Notes: generated by a model not told the origin, from the sequence alone. Numbered from the stretch's first letter, positions 44,907 to 54,038 are shown. The stretch: 64,000 bases of DNA from Bdellovibrionales bacterium (GCA_016716765.1 JADJVA010000009.1:1-64000); one strand, 5' to 3'. Numbers and translations are program-made.

Positions 44907-46895
44907 TTATTGGATAATTTCCATAAGGGGTCTGCCTTGAACTGTATCTGGGATCTCGACGTCCATGAGCTTGAGAAGTGTGGGCAGCTGATCAATTTGC
45001 TTGATCGGTGCCGAAAGTGAGTGAGCCCTCCTCACTCCAGGTCCCATAATCAGAAATGGCGTCCAGGTTGCCTTGGTAGAATCCTTCTTTATAGCTTGCT
45101 TATAGCCCCCCTCAAGAGGGACAGAAAAAAACGAGAGATCTTCAGTCATGTCCTCAGTCCACCCGTATCCCGGATTATTTGATAAAATTAGATCGCCCAC
45201 ACGGTCCTTTGGCAATTCAAGAACATCCTCTACATCTTCCCACTTGGTTATTGCCCCAAAAGGAGATTTGCCATCGTCATCGCGTACTTGCCCTAACACC
45301 TGAATGACTTGCTCGCGAAGTTGGTCATAGTCTGAGCCTTTGGCCCTGTGCCAGTTCCCACTCAAACCCTGAGGCCCAAGAAATATTCCGTGCATTTGCA
45401 AAAACACAGCTTGAGATTTCTCCCAATTGACAACAGGCTCTCCCGTGTTTGGTTCTATGGTAAATTTTAACAGACCTTTACTAGCCAGAATGTTATTAAT
45501 TCGAACGCTTTGATTGAGGACATGTGCTCCGTGATCTGAGCTGAAGACAACTAAGGTATTTTGATCCGAGTTTTTGATTATCTCACCCAACATCGTATCG
45601 AGTCTTTTATACATTCCAAGCACTTCCGCAAATCTGCCTTCCCTCTCTTTAGCAGACGCGTGTTTATATTTAGCGCCCATTGGATCAACATACTGAATCC
45701 ACCATCGGGATGTAAGCATTTGATTGGGATTGTAGACGTCATGAATGACTGCATCCGGGCTGTAACGTGTTATGACTTCTTTGATTGCTTTTGTGTGCCA
45801 ATCAAATGAAAATCCCATTTCATCCAAAAATGTGTTTCGGTCCTTGGGATAATAAATCAACTGAGGCGGGAAGTTATCAACAAAGTCGACCATAGGACCT
45901 ATGCTAGCCTGAAGGTCATCCGAAATTTGAGGAGGAGATGTTATGAAATTATTCAAATTATCATAGAGCACGCGAACCCGGAAGAAACCTTCTTTGTTCA
46001 TTCGGATAACATGAAAGCGCACATGGGATAAAAATGAAATATCTTCGACTTTCAAATTTGCTAAATACCACTTTCCCCAATCACCCGGTTTAAGGTCGTC
46101 AAGAATTTCTTTTTTATCATGAGAAAAAAGAATTTTGTCGTAGCCCTTTTCTTTTCCATCAATTTTGTTCCCGTAGACGTAAGCAAAAAACTGTCCTCCC
46201 CAATCTTTAATTTCAAACTCGACAGGTGGTACGGAACTATTTATTTTTAGACTCCAGCCCTTTGCAGGTTTTGCATCGACATATTGAACTAGTTTTGGTC
46301 CTTGTGTAAAGAGCTTGGCACGTCGTCCTTGTTGGAATTGCAATTTTCCGTCACCTCGAGATTCATAGTTAACAGAATGTACATCGGCACCCCAGCCGCC
46401 CCATCTTCCGCGGACGACAATTCCCTTTTCAATTTCAGGAGGTGTTGAGCCCGGAGTTGAAATGATCGCCACTTTTCTCCCTGCGCTTTCAAGCATTGAC
46501 CAAATAGCCGGGATCTTTCTTGCTACAGACCGAAACCCTCCGACTGAAACCTTATTTAAGGGTTGGCCCTCTGTGTGCATTGGACCGTCAGAAACACCAT
46601 TTGCCTTTGGTGGCGCTCCGCTCAGCAAGGCAGCAAAATTCACTGGGGTGTGGGAGGGGAAAACTGGTATGGAATAGCCATAGGATCCATTATCCATCAT
46701 TATCTTAAAATTAGGAAGATCTCCCCGTTGAGCCCATTGATACAAAGTAAATGTGTCGGGTTCGGCGCGCACACCATCAGGAATCAACCAATACAACTTA
46801 GTTTTCTCATTGGTCTTTTGAATGTTCTTTCGTACAAAATAGCCCACAAAAAGTGCCAAAATAAGAAGGCCACAGAGAGACAATAGCTTTTTCAT
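44907..46895 (-). CDS. Alkaline-phosphatase-superfamily phosphodiesterase, exported
   Basis: A 662-residue protein of the type I phosphodiesterase/nucleotide pyrophosphatase class. I start it at ATG 46895, with AAGGGGAT about ten bases upstream and a clear leader or anchor (LLSLCGLLILALFVGYFV). Metal-site residues fit the superfamily: LIPDGVRAEP (Asp40), FPSHTPVNF with nucleophile Thr83, VIHDVYNPNQM, and FSSDHGAHVLN (Asp-His pair). A long insertion between about 190 and 330 is beta-rich and unassigned. The enzymes hydrolyse phosphodiesters or phosphomonoesters in the periplasm. It lies between the arylsulfotransferase-like and SGNH genes on the same strand. Confidence 0.88.
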   Translation of the reverse strand: MKKLLSLCGLLILALFVGYFVRKNIQKTNEKTKLYWLIPDGVRAEPDTFTLYQWAQRGDLPNFKIMMDNGSYGYSIPVFPSHTPVNFAALLSGAPPKANGVSDGPMHTEGQPLNKVSVGGFRSVARKIPAIWSMLESAGRKVAIISTPGSTPPEIEKGIVVRGRWGGWGADVHSVNYESRGDGKLQFQQGRRAKLFTQGPKLVQYVDAKPAKGWSLKINSSVPPVEFEIKDWGGQFFAYVYGNKIDGKEKGYDKILFSHDKKEILDDLKPGDWGKWYLANLKVEDISFLSHVRFHVIRMNKEGFFRVRVLYDNLNNFITSPPQISDDLQASIGPMVDFVDNFPPQLIYYPKDRNTFLDEMGFSFDWHTKAIKEVITRYSPDAVIHDVYNPNQMLTSRWWIQYVDPMGAKYKHASAKEREGRFAEVLGMYKRLDTMLGEIIKNSDQNTLVVFSSDHGAHVLNQSVRINNILASKGLLKFTIEPNTGEPVVNWEKSQAVFLQMHGIFLGPQGLSGNWHRAKGSDYDQLREQVIQVLGQVRDDDGKSPFGAITKWEDVEDVLELPKDRVGDLILSNNPGYGWTEDMTEDLSFFSVPLEGGYKQAIKKDSTKATWTPFLIMGPGVRRAHSLSAPIKQIDQLPTLLKLMDVEIPDTVQGRPLMEIIQ

Positions 46896-47011
46896 TTTCA
46901 GAGATCCCCTTCGTATATCTTTTGGAATTATAATTAACCAGTTTAGATACACAAGAAAAAAAATGTAGGGAAACCTCAGCCAGGAGATAACTTTTCAAAA
47001 TAAGTATTATG

Positions 47012-48271
47012 TCACTGCATCTCTATCCATTTATCTACCAGGTGGTTTGGCAGCCACTCAGCGCGGTAGATTTGTTTTGAGAACCACTCAGCGCGGGGTG
47101 CTTTTTTTGGCAACTCTGCATTTCCATTGGTTGGCCGTGGATACCGCCATTTCCACAATATTTCGCCATTTGAATCAATTTCAACAATAGAACTGTTTTC
47201 ACATCCGTAGGAAAGAAGGGTGTTTCCGTTGCCTCGCCTATGAACTGATCCGAGCCCCCTGCAACACATACCGCCAACAGGAGGTTCGGTGTAACTCCAA
47301 ATTACCCTTCGGGATACGGGGTCAATTTCTTCCACATAAGACGCGACACCGGGGGCATGATATTCTTCTCCTCTATGACAAAGAGATATGAGTTCTTCAT
47401 TTGAAATGGTTGGACTTGTTGCGCTTCGGTTGGAAAATATTAAAATTCGACTATTTGCCAACCAAAGGGCGTTATGAAGTCCGCACTTAGATGCAGCCTG
47501 AAAGGCCCATACAACTTTTTTGCTTTCTCTATCGAAAATCAATGTAATTCCGTTGTAGTTGTCTGAAATAAGTACGTTACCAGCTCGAAATTCTGGATGC
47601 TCCTTCATCAAATTATTTGGTGGAATAATTTCTACGGAATTGATGTGAAAACGACCAAATGATCCATTTTCAATCGTATCTACTTTGTACTCACTAGGCT
47701 CTTTCAATGGCCCATTTATCAATGAAGTAATTTCTTCTAAATGATCGTCAGGACGCCAACGAAGAATTTCTTCGCCAGACTGAGAGATGTTGACAATAGT
47801 ATCAATTTTAATACGCCGGTTTCGCCTATTTTCAAACTCAAGGTTGATATACCAGATAGATTGATCTATTGGGGAAATGGAAATGTCATGAGATACGAAA
47901 TTTGGAACTTCCCAAATTCTATTGTAGTTTCTCATCTTTACAATGGATCCGTGCAATTTGTCTTCGGTAAGGGCCGTGATTAAATCTCCATTTTCAAGAA
48001 TGTTGCAATGCATTCCGATGAGTTTTCGTACAAGGGACCCATCCCTTTTAATGAGAGAACATCCAAGTCCAAAGGACTGAACCAATATGTATCCATCATC
48101 TTCGGGAATCTTTGTTTGGTTCCAAACTAAAACTCCGTTTTCTTGTGCGTGTTGTGAGAGCCTTTTTTCTTTGGACTGGCCATAAAAAAATTGAACACTG
48201 GCCAAAGCGGCAGATAAAATCAAAACAAATACAAAAATCTGCAGTGATTTTCGTCTATTCTTTTTGGGCAT
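47012..48271 (-). CDS. Arylsulfotransferase-like beta-propeller protein
   Basis: A 419-residue protein started at ATG 48271, within the end of the recombinase gene. One N-terminal helix (SLQIFVFVLILSAALASVQFF) anchors or exports it. The body shows blades of an AssT-like propeller: FVSHDISISPID with a conserved-type His, RFHINSVEIIPPN, VLISDNYNGITLIFDRESKKVVWAF, CGLHNALWLANSRILIFSNR, VEEIDPVSRRVIWSY and IVEIDSNGEILWKWRYP. Arylsulfotransferases move sulfate between phenols via a periplasmic His; several His residues are kept here, but the exact catalytic one is not certain. PQQ-like propeller proteins are the alternative. Its overlap with the recombinase gene implies coupling. Confidence 0.72.
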   Translation of the reverse strand: MPKKNRRKSLQIFVFVLILSAALASVQFFYGQSKEKRLSQHAQENGVLVWNQTKIPEDDGYILVQSFGLGCSLIKRDGSLVRKLIGMHCNILENGDLITALTEDKLHGSIVKMRNYNRIWEVPNFVSHDISISPIDQSIWYINLEFENRRNRRIKIDTIVNISQSGEEILRWRPDDHLEEITSLINGPLKEPSEYKVDTIENGSFGRFHINSVEIIPPNNLMKEHPEFRAGNVLISDNYNGITLIFDRESKKVVWAFQAASKCGLHNALWLANSRILIFSNRSATSPTISNEELISLCHRGEEYHAPGVASYVEEIDPVSRRVIWSYTEPPVGGMCCRGLGSVHRRGNGNTLLSYGCENSSIVEIDSNGEILWKWRYPRPTNGNAELPKKAPRAEWFSKQIYRAEWLPNHLVDKWIEMQ

Positions 48272-49274
48272 TTGGAATCCATTTAAGCCACTTGGAGCTC
48301 GACTCCCTTGGGTTGGCTTCAAGATATCGACCTGTCGTGGCTATGTTTTGATGCCCTAAGGTCTTTTGGACGACGTGAATGGGGGCCCCATTTTCAAGAG
48401 CATGGGTTGCCGATGTATGACGAAACCAATGTGGACTAGGAATAGGATCGATTTTAGCTCTAATTGCTGCCATTTTTATGATTCGAAAAACTTGCGTTGT
48501 TGATAGAGAGCCGTAAGGCTCTTTTGTGGACATAAATAGAGGGGATTGCACTTCTACTCCTAGCTTATGTTCAGCTCGGTAGGTCCATATTTCCTCTATG
48601 ATGTCATTAGGGACTAGTAGGTTGCGGATAATACCTCCTTTGCCTAGAATCTGGATGAGAGAGTGCGATTCCTCTTTTCGTCGGATATCTCCAATTTTAA
48701 GAGAACAAAGTTCGCCGACTCTCATGCCAGAAAAGTAGAGAAGCTTTATTATTGCACGATTTCTAGGACTTAATTCAAGATCATACATTCTCATGATCTG
48801 CTCGTTAGAAAGAATTTTGGACCCAATTCTGTTGGGGACTCTGATTGGAGATAAGCTGATGGCTGGATTTTTCTCCAAAAAACCAGTTTTTGTGAGAAAA
48901 GTGAGAAAAGAAGAAAGGGAATTTTTTGTGAGATTTTGGGAAGCGGCTTTGAGGTTGGACTTTGATTTTAGAAATACAACCAAGTGTCCAATTTCTATTT
49001 CCTTGAAAGATCGGATGGAATTTTCAAAAAGGTCAAGAAACTCAACCCAAACGCGCTGATAATAGCGCCTAGTATGGGGAGCTTTCTGGTAAAGCCAAGA
49101 AAAGAGAAGGCCTTGCTCCTCGCTTGGCATGTAACCGAAAGTTTGGCGGTAATTTTGAATCTTATGGATTTCCCTTGAATCGTGAGAGATCTGTGGGATC
49201 AGAAGCTTTGATTGAAGAGGATCCTGGCGCACGGAATCTGATTTTTTTCCTGGCATTTCTGTATTGGTACTCAT
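48255..49274 (-). CDS. Tyrosine recombinase (XerC/D-type integrase)
   Basis: A 339-residue recombinase with the complete active site: Arg185 in YFSGMRVGELC, Lys212 in ILGKGGIIRN, His282 and Arg285 in PHWFRHTSATHAL, His308 in TLGHQNIATTGRY, and nucleophile Tyr317. An N-terminal SAM-like DNA-binding domain lies around residues 50-135. It is longer at the N-terminus than housekeeping XerC/D. Its ATG overlaps the stop of the TVP38 paralogue (ATGA), and its 3' end overlaps the arylsulfotransferase-like gene by 17 bases, an odd setting for an integrase. No att repeats or neighbouring phage genes were found, so it is either a chromosomal Xer relative or a relic of transfer. Confidence 0.95.
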   Translation of the reverse strand: MSTNTEMPGKKSDSVRQDPLQSKLLIPQISHDSREIHKIQNYRQTFGYMPSEEQGLLFSWLYQKAPHTRRYYQRVWVEFLDLFENSIRSFKEIEIGHLVVFLKSKSNLKAASQNLTKNSLSSFLTFLTKTGFLEKNPAISLSPIRVPNRIGSKILSNEQIMRMYDLELSPRNRAIIKLLYFSGMRVGELCSLKIGDIRRKEESHSLIQILGKGGIIRNLLVPNDIIEEIWTYRAEHKLGVEVQSPLFMSTKEPYGSLSTTQVFRIIKMAAIRAKIDPIPSPHWFRHTSATHALENGAPIHVVQKTLGHQNIATTGRYLEANPRESSSKWLKWIPNAQKE

Positions 49275-50026
49275 CCTAATGGAACTCCTTCAGATTGCTC
49301 GATATCTGTGCGGAAGGGAGAATTAGCACGAGCATATTTCCTTTTAAATATCATCGCAAGATAGAGAAATAAAAATAGAAAGAAGATTGCGAGGATACTT
49401 CCGAATTCTTGGATGTCAAAGCTCTGAAGATTTTTAAGTGAAACTCCAGCCTGGATCAACAGCGCTATGTTGAAGAAGACACCCAGGGATATCGAGGCAA
49501 AAAAATGCAAAATTGGGAGCCGAGTATAGCCAAAAGTGATGTTGAGCACTCCGAAGGGAAAGAGAGGGCTAAGCCTTAAGAGAACCAAATAGATAAACTT
49601 GCGGGCCCCTAGCTCTGGATTAAACTGGATTAATTTTGATTGGCGGCCAATTCTTGGAAACTTATGGGAGATAAAATTAAAGCTATATCGCCCTGTCGCG
49701 TATCCAAGACCGGCGCTGAAAAATGTTATGGAAAAGATCGCTAAGATAGCAGGCCAAAATCCCAGTAAATAACCACTTGCCACATTGATGAGAGCGCAAA
49801 AAGGAAGGCTGAAATAAGAGCAAATGAGGTGCGCGGCCATTAAAAAAACAATTGTAAAAGCTAGATTCGATCCGGTTAGCCGGTTGAGAGCTTCTAGTTG
49901 AGTGGTAATTTGATGTTTAGTGTCCTCGGAACTCAAAAGCAAAAAGTGTCTGATGATAAAGTAAAGCACCAGACTCAGCAAAAGAGCCTGGCAGACAAAT
50001 TCGATATGTTTCCTTTTTATGACCAC
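49271..50026 (-). CDS. TVP38/TMEM64 (DedA-like, VTT domain) membrane protein, copy B
   Basis: A 251-residue paralogue of the gene at 10775-11515, with the same helix pattern and signatures: LICSYFSLPFCALINVASGYLLGFW and LRLSPLFPFGVLNITFGYTRLP. Differences lie mostly in the N-terminal 60 residues and in the C-terminal tail, which is longer here. All key prolines, the arginine and the asparagine are kept, so it looks functional despite the decayed gene upstream. It is translationally coupled to the recombinase. A role in phospholipid handling is inferred from the family. Confidence 0.9.
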   Translation of the reverse strand: MVIKRKHIEFVCQALLLSLVLYFIIRHFLLLSSEDTKHQITTQLEALNRLTGSNLAFTIVFLMAAHLICSYFSLPFCALINVASGYLLGFWPAILAIFSITFFSAGLGYATGRYSFNFISHKFPRIGRQSKLIQFNPELGARKFIYLVLLRLSPLFPFGVLNITFGYTRLPILHFFASISLGVFFNIALLIQAGVSLKNLQSFDIQEFGSILAIFFLFLFLYLAMIFKRKYARANSPFRTDIEQSEGVPLG

Positions 50027-50125
50027 TTGAGACGTCTTGTTCCTTTTCTCGATTTTACAGTTTGTCCACTACGGCTTTGGCTGCCATTTGCCTCGGTCCA
50101 TTGGCCAGGGAGGTGGATGGCAACT
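50021..50125 (-). pseudogene. Decayed 3' end of a JmjC/cupin-8 gene
   Basis: On the minus strand the segment can be read as ...WTEANG, a frame change, then AKAVVDKL, an in-frame TAA, and NREKEQ. The intact homologue at 11502-12563 ends WAEANG, LKAVMDKLKNREKAR. So about 35 codons of the C-terminus survive with one frameshift and one Lys-to-stop change, and a stop also interrupts the frame just upstream near 50127. No catalytic part is left. This supports a duplication that once included the JmjC gene. Confidence 0.75.
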
Positions 50126-50572
50126 ATTCCCTAGCATCGCAAAGGAATGTCAGGCTTTCAACTCATCAATTGAAGAAGATTCAACGCAGACGCAAAAAAG
50201 TGCGGAACGGACAATAGGTGCGGGATCAATGCCATCACGGATGACATCAAAATCTCAGAAACAAATTGCCGGAGAACTCCGAACTCACTGAAGATAGATC
50301 CAATTTTCTTCCGATCGGTTCGTCGATTAGCAATCTCGGTCAGTTTTCCGATAGGAGATGCTGAAGGGGCCAGATCTGTTCAGATAATTTGACAACATCC
50401 ACATCAAAAGTATAAACGGTAAGAGATTTCTCTGCCAAAACTTTCGACAAAATAGAGGAAAATGGACGACGACCCCGGTGGAAAAACTGAAGTGAAGTCT
50501 CATAGTCAAGTTTGGGGTTAGGTCCTGTTGTGACTCATCCGCACCTTCGCTTTGAGCTTCGAGGCGGACGTG
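50126..50572. other. Degenerate region between the duplicated segment and mgtE
   Basis: Nearly 450 bases without an intact gene. Short open pieces occur on both strands: a minus-strand piece of about 50 codons ending near 50172, and a minus-strand piece ending near 50347 that reads ...DYETSLQFFHRGRRPFSS. Neither has a proper start or a family match, so they are either chance or decayed genes. Confidence 0.4.
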
Positions 50573-50665
50573 ATGCGAGAATTGCTTGTTTCGTATGACT
50601 TTCCGATAAAATCTGATTTCGATCCAGCGGGAGCGCTTTTGGAGTGGTTTTTGCGTGCCAAGTAA
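50573..50665 (+). CDS. Possible 30-residue upstream ORF (mgtE leader peptide)
   Basis: ATG 50573 opens a 30-codon frame (MRELLVSYDF..., ending in WFLRAK) that stops at TAA 50663-50665, directly before the GGAGGG of mgtE (50668-50673). A GAGG stretch lies eight bases ahead of it. Stopping right at the next Shine-Dalgarno is the layout of translational coupling. Leader peptides are known upstream of some other magnesium transporter genes (mgtL for mgtA). It is short enough to be chance. Confidence 0.3.
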   Translation: MRELLVSYDFPIKSDFDPAGALLEWFLRAK

Positions 50666-50676
50666 CGGAGGGCATT

Positions 50677-52005
50677 ATGGAGTTGAACCCTGGTGAATTG
50701 GATTTAGGTAACATTAATGGTCTTCGCGAGCAGTGGGCAGAATTTGATTCTGAATTGCGGAAAGAGATCTTTTCAAGGCTTTCGCGTCCTGATGCTGAGG
50801 AGCTATTTCTAAACCTCTCCGTTGACGATCAGTTGGAATTGATCGAAAACCAGTCTTTGCTTGAGAAACGTTCCTGGCTTCGGCTTTTAGCTCTAGACGA
50901 TGCGGCTGATTTAATTCAAAAATTTTCAAAAGAACAGCAGGCCGAAGCGCTCAACGTATTAGATAGTCACACTCGGAGGGAAGTCATGGGACTTCTTGCC
51001 TACGAAGAAGACAATGCTGGGGGATTAATGAACCCTCAGTATATTCGACTTCGACCCGATATGACGATTGACGAAGCAACTCAATATCTTCGTGCTCAGG
51101 CTCGCACGCCTGTGGAAATCATCTACTACGCCTATGTTTTGGATTCCGAACAGAGGCTGAAAGGGATCGTGTCCTTTCGTGATCTCTTGATGGCTCCACG
51201 TGAAAAGTTGATTAAAGATATCATGACATCAGAGTTGGTCACTGTATCCGAAGACATGGATCGAGAGGAAGTTTCTCGAGTTTTTACGCAGACTAACTTT
51301 GCGGCAATTCCCGTTGTCGATAGCAATCAGCGAATGAAGGGTATAGTCACATACGATGACAATGCGACAGTTGTTCAGATTGAGGCAACCGAAGATATTC
51401 AAAAACTTGGAGGTATGGAGGCTCTGGATGCGCCCTATTTCAAGGTGGATTTTTTGAGTATGATTAAGAAGAGGGCGGGATGGCTAACCATCCTCTTTAT
51501 CGGAGAGATGTTCACGGCCACTGCAATGGGGTATTACGAGGATCAAATTCAAAAAGCGGTTGTTTTGGCCTTATTTATTCCCTTGATTATCAGTTCAGGG
51601 GGTAATTCTGGATCTCAGGCTTCGACTCTTATTATCCGCGCATTGGCTTTGAGAGAAATTCGGCTAAGAGACTGGTGGAGGGTGTTGATACGAGAGATCG
51701 GCTCAGGCTTGACGTTGGGGGCAATTTTGGGAGCCATCGGGCTTTTGAGAATCACCCTCTGGCAGCATTGGAGCCCCATTTATGGAGAACATTATCTGCT
51801 TGTGGCATTTGCAGTTTCTTCAAGTCTGGTAGGTGTGGTGCTCTGGGGTACAACGGCGGGATCTATGCTTCCGTTTCTTTTAAAGAGATTGGGCTTTGAT
51901 CCTGCCAGTGCTTCTGCTCCATTCGTTGCGACCCTCGTGGATGTTACAGGTCTTGTGATCTACTTTACCCTTGCGAGTCTTATCTTAAGCAACACACTTC
52001 TTTGA
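50677..52005 (+). CDS. mgtE: Magnesium transporter MgtE
   Basis: A 442-residue Mg2+ channel. I start it at ATG 50677, four bases after GGAGGG; the family begins here and the upstream extension is foreign. Residues 1-120 form the helical N domain (FSRLSRPDAEELFLNLSVDDQLEL). Two CBS domains (about 125-250) hold MNPQYIRLRPDMTIDEA and IMTSELVTVSEDM, and a five-helix membrane domain follows. There SSGGNSGSQASTLIIRALAL is the pore signature, and SASAPFVATLVDVTGL the second one. The N and CBS domains sense cytosolic Mg2+ and close the pore. Upstream lies a small ORF but no M-box riboswitch that I can recognise. Confidence 0.96.
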   Translation: MELNPGELDLGNINGLREQWAEFDSELRKEIFSRLSRPDAEELFLNLSVDDQLELIENQSLLEKRSWLRLLALDDAADLIQKFSKEQQAEALNVLDSHTRREVMGLLAYEEDNAGGLMNPQYIRLRPDMTIDEATQYLRAQARTPVEIIYYAYVLDSEQRLKGIVSFRDLLMAPREKLIKDIMTSELVTVSEDMDREEVSRVFTQTNFAAIPVVDSNQRMKGIVTYDDNATVVQIEATEDIQKLGGMEALDAPYFKVDFLSMIKKRAGWLTILFIGEMFTATAMGYYEDQIQKAVVLALFIPLIISSGGNSGSQASTLIIRALALREIRLRDWWRVLIREIGSGLTLGAILGAIGLLRITLWQHWSPIYGEHYLLVAFAVSSSLVGVVLWGTTAGSMLPFLLKRLGFDPASASAPFVATLVDVTGLVIYFTLASLILSNTLL

Positions 52006-52130
52006 CATGGCCGCGTCGAAAAGCGAATGACCCGATAGCCTAGGGCACTTGGTTTGCAGAGAAAGTTCGCTCGTATCATAAGCGAAAATATTTAAGACGA
52101 TAATGGCAACTGGGGTCAGGAGACTAAGAA

Positions 52131-54029
52131 ATGGTTAGTATTATTAATCGTTTAGCAATCATTATTTGGTGTATTACTGCTTTCAGTTTGGCTGAGGCAG
52201 CTTCGCGCTGTCAAAAGAGATTGGTGCACGTTTACAGTCTGAAGGCATTGGATTCCATCTGGAACGAAGCCGAAGCTGGAAAAAATTCATTGGTTCATGA
52301 AAAAAGAAACGCAGTTTTCGGCTCTGGAGAAGAACTTAAATCGGTCTATTTACGAGCGGTGGATTCTGCCGAAGTCAGAATAAAATTGAGGGTTCAGGCT
52401 ATTTTAAACGAAGTTGCCAGGGGAGGCATTGCGAGTTTTGGAGGAGTAGACGCATTGATTGTAGGTGCCGGCGCTCAAACGTCAAATTTAGTCGGTGGGG
52501 CAGTTGATGCCTTGCGCACTGTGAGAAAAGATGAATCGGGAAAATTGGGAACCACTGGCGGACGGTTTTCAATTTCTCAAACAACCAGATTTCCCAGGAT
52601 TTTAGTGGCAAGTCCGGATGGGGTGGCACCGGCATTGAGGCTTTCGCCATCGGCGACCCAGGTGCCAGTTATTTGGCGCCGCGGCCAATTGAGAAAGATA
52701 GAAAGTGGCAAAGATCCGTTCCCATTTCCAGGATCGCCTTTCAGAACGGCTGATTTACTCGGCTTAAGTGAAAAAGGGACTGGATCTGATGTGCTCCCTC
52801 GTTCGGGCTTCATTTCGCCAGGAGTTTACGAGTCGAAAGGACATAAATTGCCTGAGCTTAATCCATGGCATCCATTGTTTAGGCGCGACTATCCATCTGA
52901 TAAAGGGGAGTTTTCGGCACCTGAGGCGGGATTGCTCTTTATCGATAATCAGCGGCTATATGAACAAACGCTACTCACTCTCGATGAATCGGGTATTCCA
53001 CTTTTGGATCAAACAACCGTAACTTCTATTTCATGGGATTTTAATTCACAGATTGCTCAGGTGGTAACAGGCCAAGGTCTTACGATTGAGGCTCGGTCTG
53101 TGATTTTGGAGACAGGCTTGAGAGTTCCCAGAATTCCATTTCAAGATTTGAAAAGCCGTAGACTTTTGGGCCGTCAATCAACAGATTTTAGAACTGGACA
53201 AATGCCGTTGTCCTTTGGAATTGATTCAGATGTTTATTTAGCAGCTCAGCAAGAGGGAAGATCCTTTCTTGATAGGATTCGAACAGAAAGAACACTGATC
53301 ATAGGCGACGGAAGCGAAAGCCGAAATTTGATTGAGTATATTTTGGGTCTTAACCCGAGAAAACCAGAAAGTGCGGGCCTGGCGAATTTGGGTCAGTACA
53401 AAGGTTCTATCGTTTGGGCTGGGAAAGTATTTGGAAACGAGTTCGGTTTTCTAAGTGACCTTCGCCTTTCTTCTGGTTTGGCGAAGGTCAGGGGCGAGCC
53501 TTTGAATTACTCGCGGTACTCAAGGTTGGCGGGCGCAATTGAGACTAATCAGTTGCAGCCGATTTTTCCCGACGTAGAGACCGTGAGTCAGCAGTTATTT
53601 GGTGGATATATTGTTAAATTCTCTGATGGCTCAACTGGAAATTTCGACAATGTTTTTGTTGCGGCAGGGTCTGAAGATCGAACTCCGGATGTTCTCAGAA
53701 CTATTTCACACGGCGCAAACCTTGTTCCAGTGATGGGACGTATTCCTTCGGATTCTGAAAGTGAAAACCACGGCAAGGAAGTTCAAGTTGCCGCTCAGGT
53801 CGAAATACCGGTCAATGGGGGCGAATTCCAGTTATTGCCTATTTACTTGGTCGGTGAGGCTATGGTTGGTCACATTCCTCCTGGATTAAATGAAAATTCG
53901 GAAGCAGTCGGCCCGTACCCCGATAGTTTTGTTGACCCCAACAGGTACTCGCTTGCAAACCTCGCTTACCGTAGCTGGCAATTTGGAAGAAAATGGAGTC
54001 TCCTTTTAAACCAACCGAGTTCTCCCTGA
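52131..54029 (+). CDS. Exported FAD/NAD(P)-binding flavoprotein-like protein
   Basis: A 632-residue protein with a Sec-type signal peptide (LAIIIWCITAFSLAEAA, no twin arginine) and an oxidoreductase fold. DALIVGAGAQTSN (108-120) is the first dinucleotide-binding motif, TLIIGDGSESRN around 390 a second Rossmann loop, and NFDNVFVAAGSEDRTP near residue 510 the usual third strand of flavin monooxygenase/pyridine nucleotide-disulphide oxidoreductases. Residues 40-100 are helical and unassigned. Cofactor-binding proteins are normally exported folded through Tat, so a Sec-type leader is notable. AGGAG precedes the start. Neighbouring genes give no clue to its substrate. Confidence 0.7.
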   Translation: MVSIINRLAIIIWCITAFSLAEAASRCQKRLVHVYSLKALDSIWNEAEAGKNSLVHEKRNAVFGSGEELKSVYLRAVDSAEVRIKLRVQAILNEVARGGIASFGGVDALIVGAGAQTSNLVGGAVDALRTVRKDESGKLGTTGGRFSISQTTRFPRILVASPDGVAPALRLSPSATQVPVIWRRGQLRKIESGKDPFPFPGSPFRTADLLGLSEKGTGSDVLPRSGFISPGVYESKGHKLPELNPWHPLFRRDYPSDKGEFSAPEAGLLFIDNQRLYEQTLLTLDESGIPLLDQTTVTSISWDFNSQIAQVVTGQGLTIEARSVILETGLRVPRIPFQDLKSRRLLGRQSTDFRTGQMPLSFGIDSDVYLAAQQEGRSFLDRIRTERTLIIGDGSESRNLIEYILGLNPRKPESAGLANLGQYKGSIVWAGKVFGNEFGFLSDLRLSSGLAKVRGEPLNYSRYSRLAGAIETNQLQPIFPDVETVSQQLFGGYIVKFSDGSTGNFDNVFVAAGSEDRTPDVLRTISHGANLVPVMGRIPSDSESENHGKEVQVAAQVEIPVNGGEFQLLPIYLVGEAMVGHIPPGLNENSEAVGPYPDSFVDPNRYSLANLAYRSWQFGRKWSLLLNQPSSP

Positions 54030-54038
54030 AACGAAATC

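Larger units (their letters stand above)
49271..50125 (-). repeat. Ancient segmental duplication, unit B
   Basis: This segment is the diverged copy of 10775-11600 on the same strand. It contains the TVP38 paralogue and a dead remainder of the JmjC gene's end. The similarity runs across the intergenic junction, so DNA and not only the protein was copied. The recombinase starts at its downstream edge, which makes a recombination origin possible. Confidence 0.8.

Noticed and set aside
48255..49274. Integrative element or prophage around the tyrosine recombinase
   Set aside because: No attachment repeats, tRNA target, phage structural or plasmid genes are seen, and both neighbours are ordinary membrane or periplasmic genes.
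50503..50595. Plus-strand piece reading HPHLRFELRGGRDARI, resembling a RecJ-like C-terminus
   Set aside because: Only about 30 codons between stops, and the resemblance is too short to support; probably chance.
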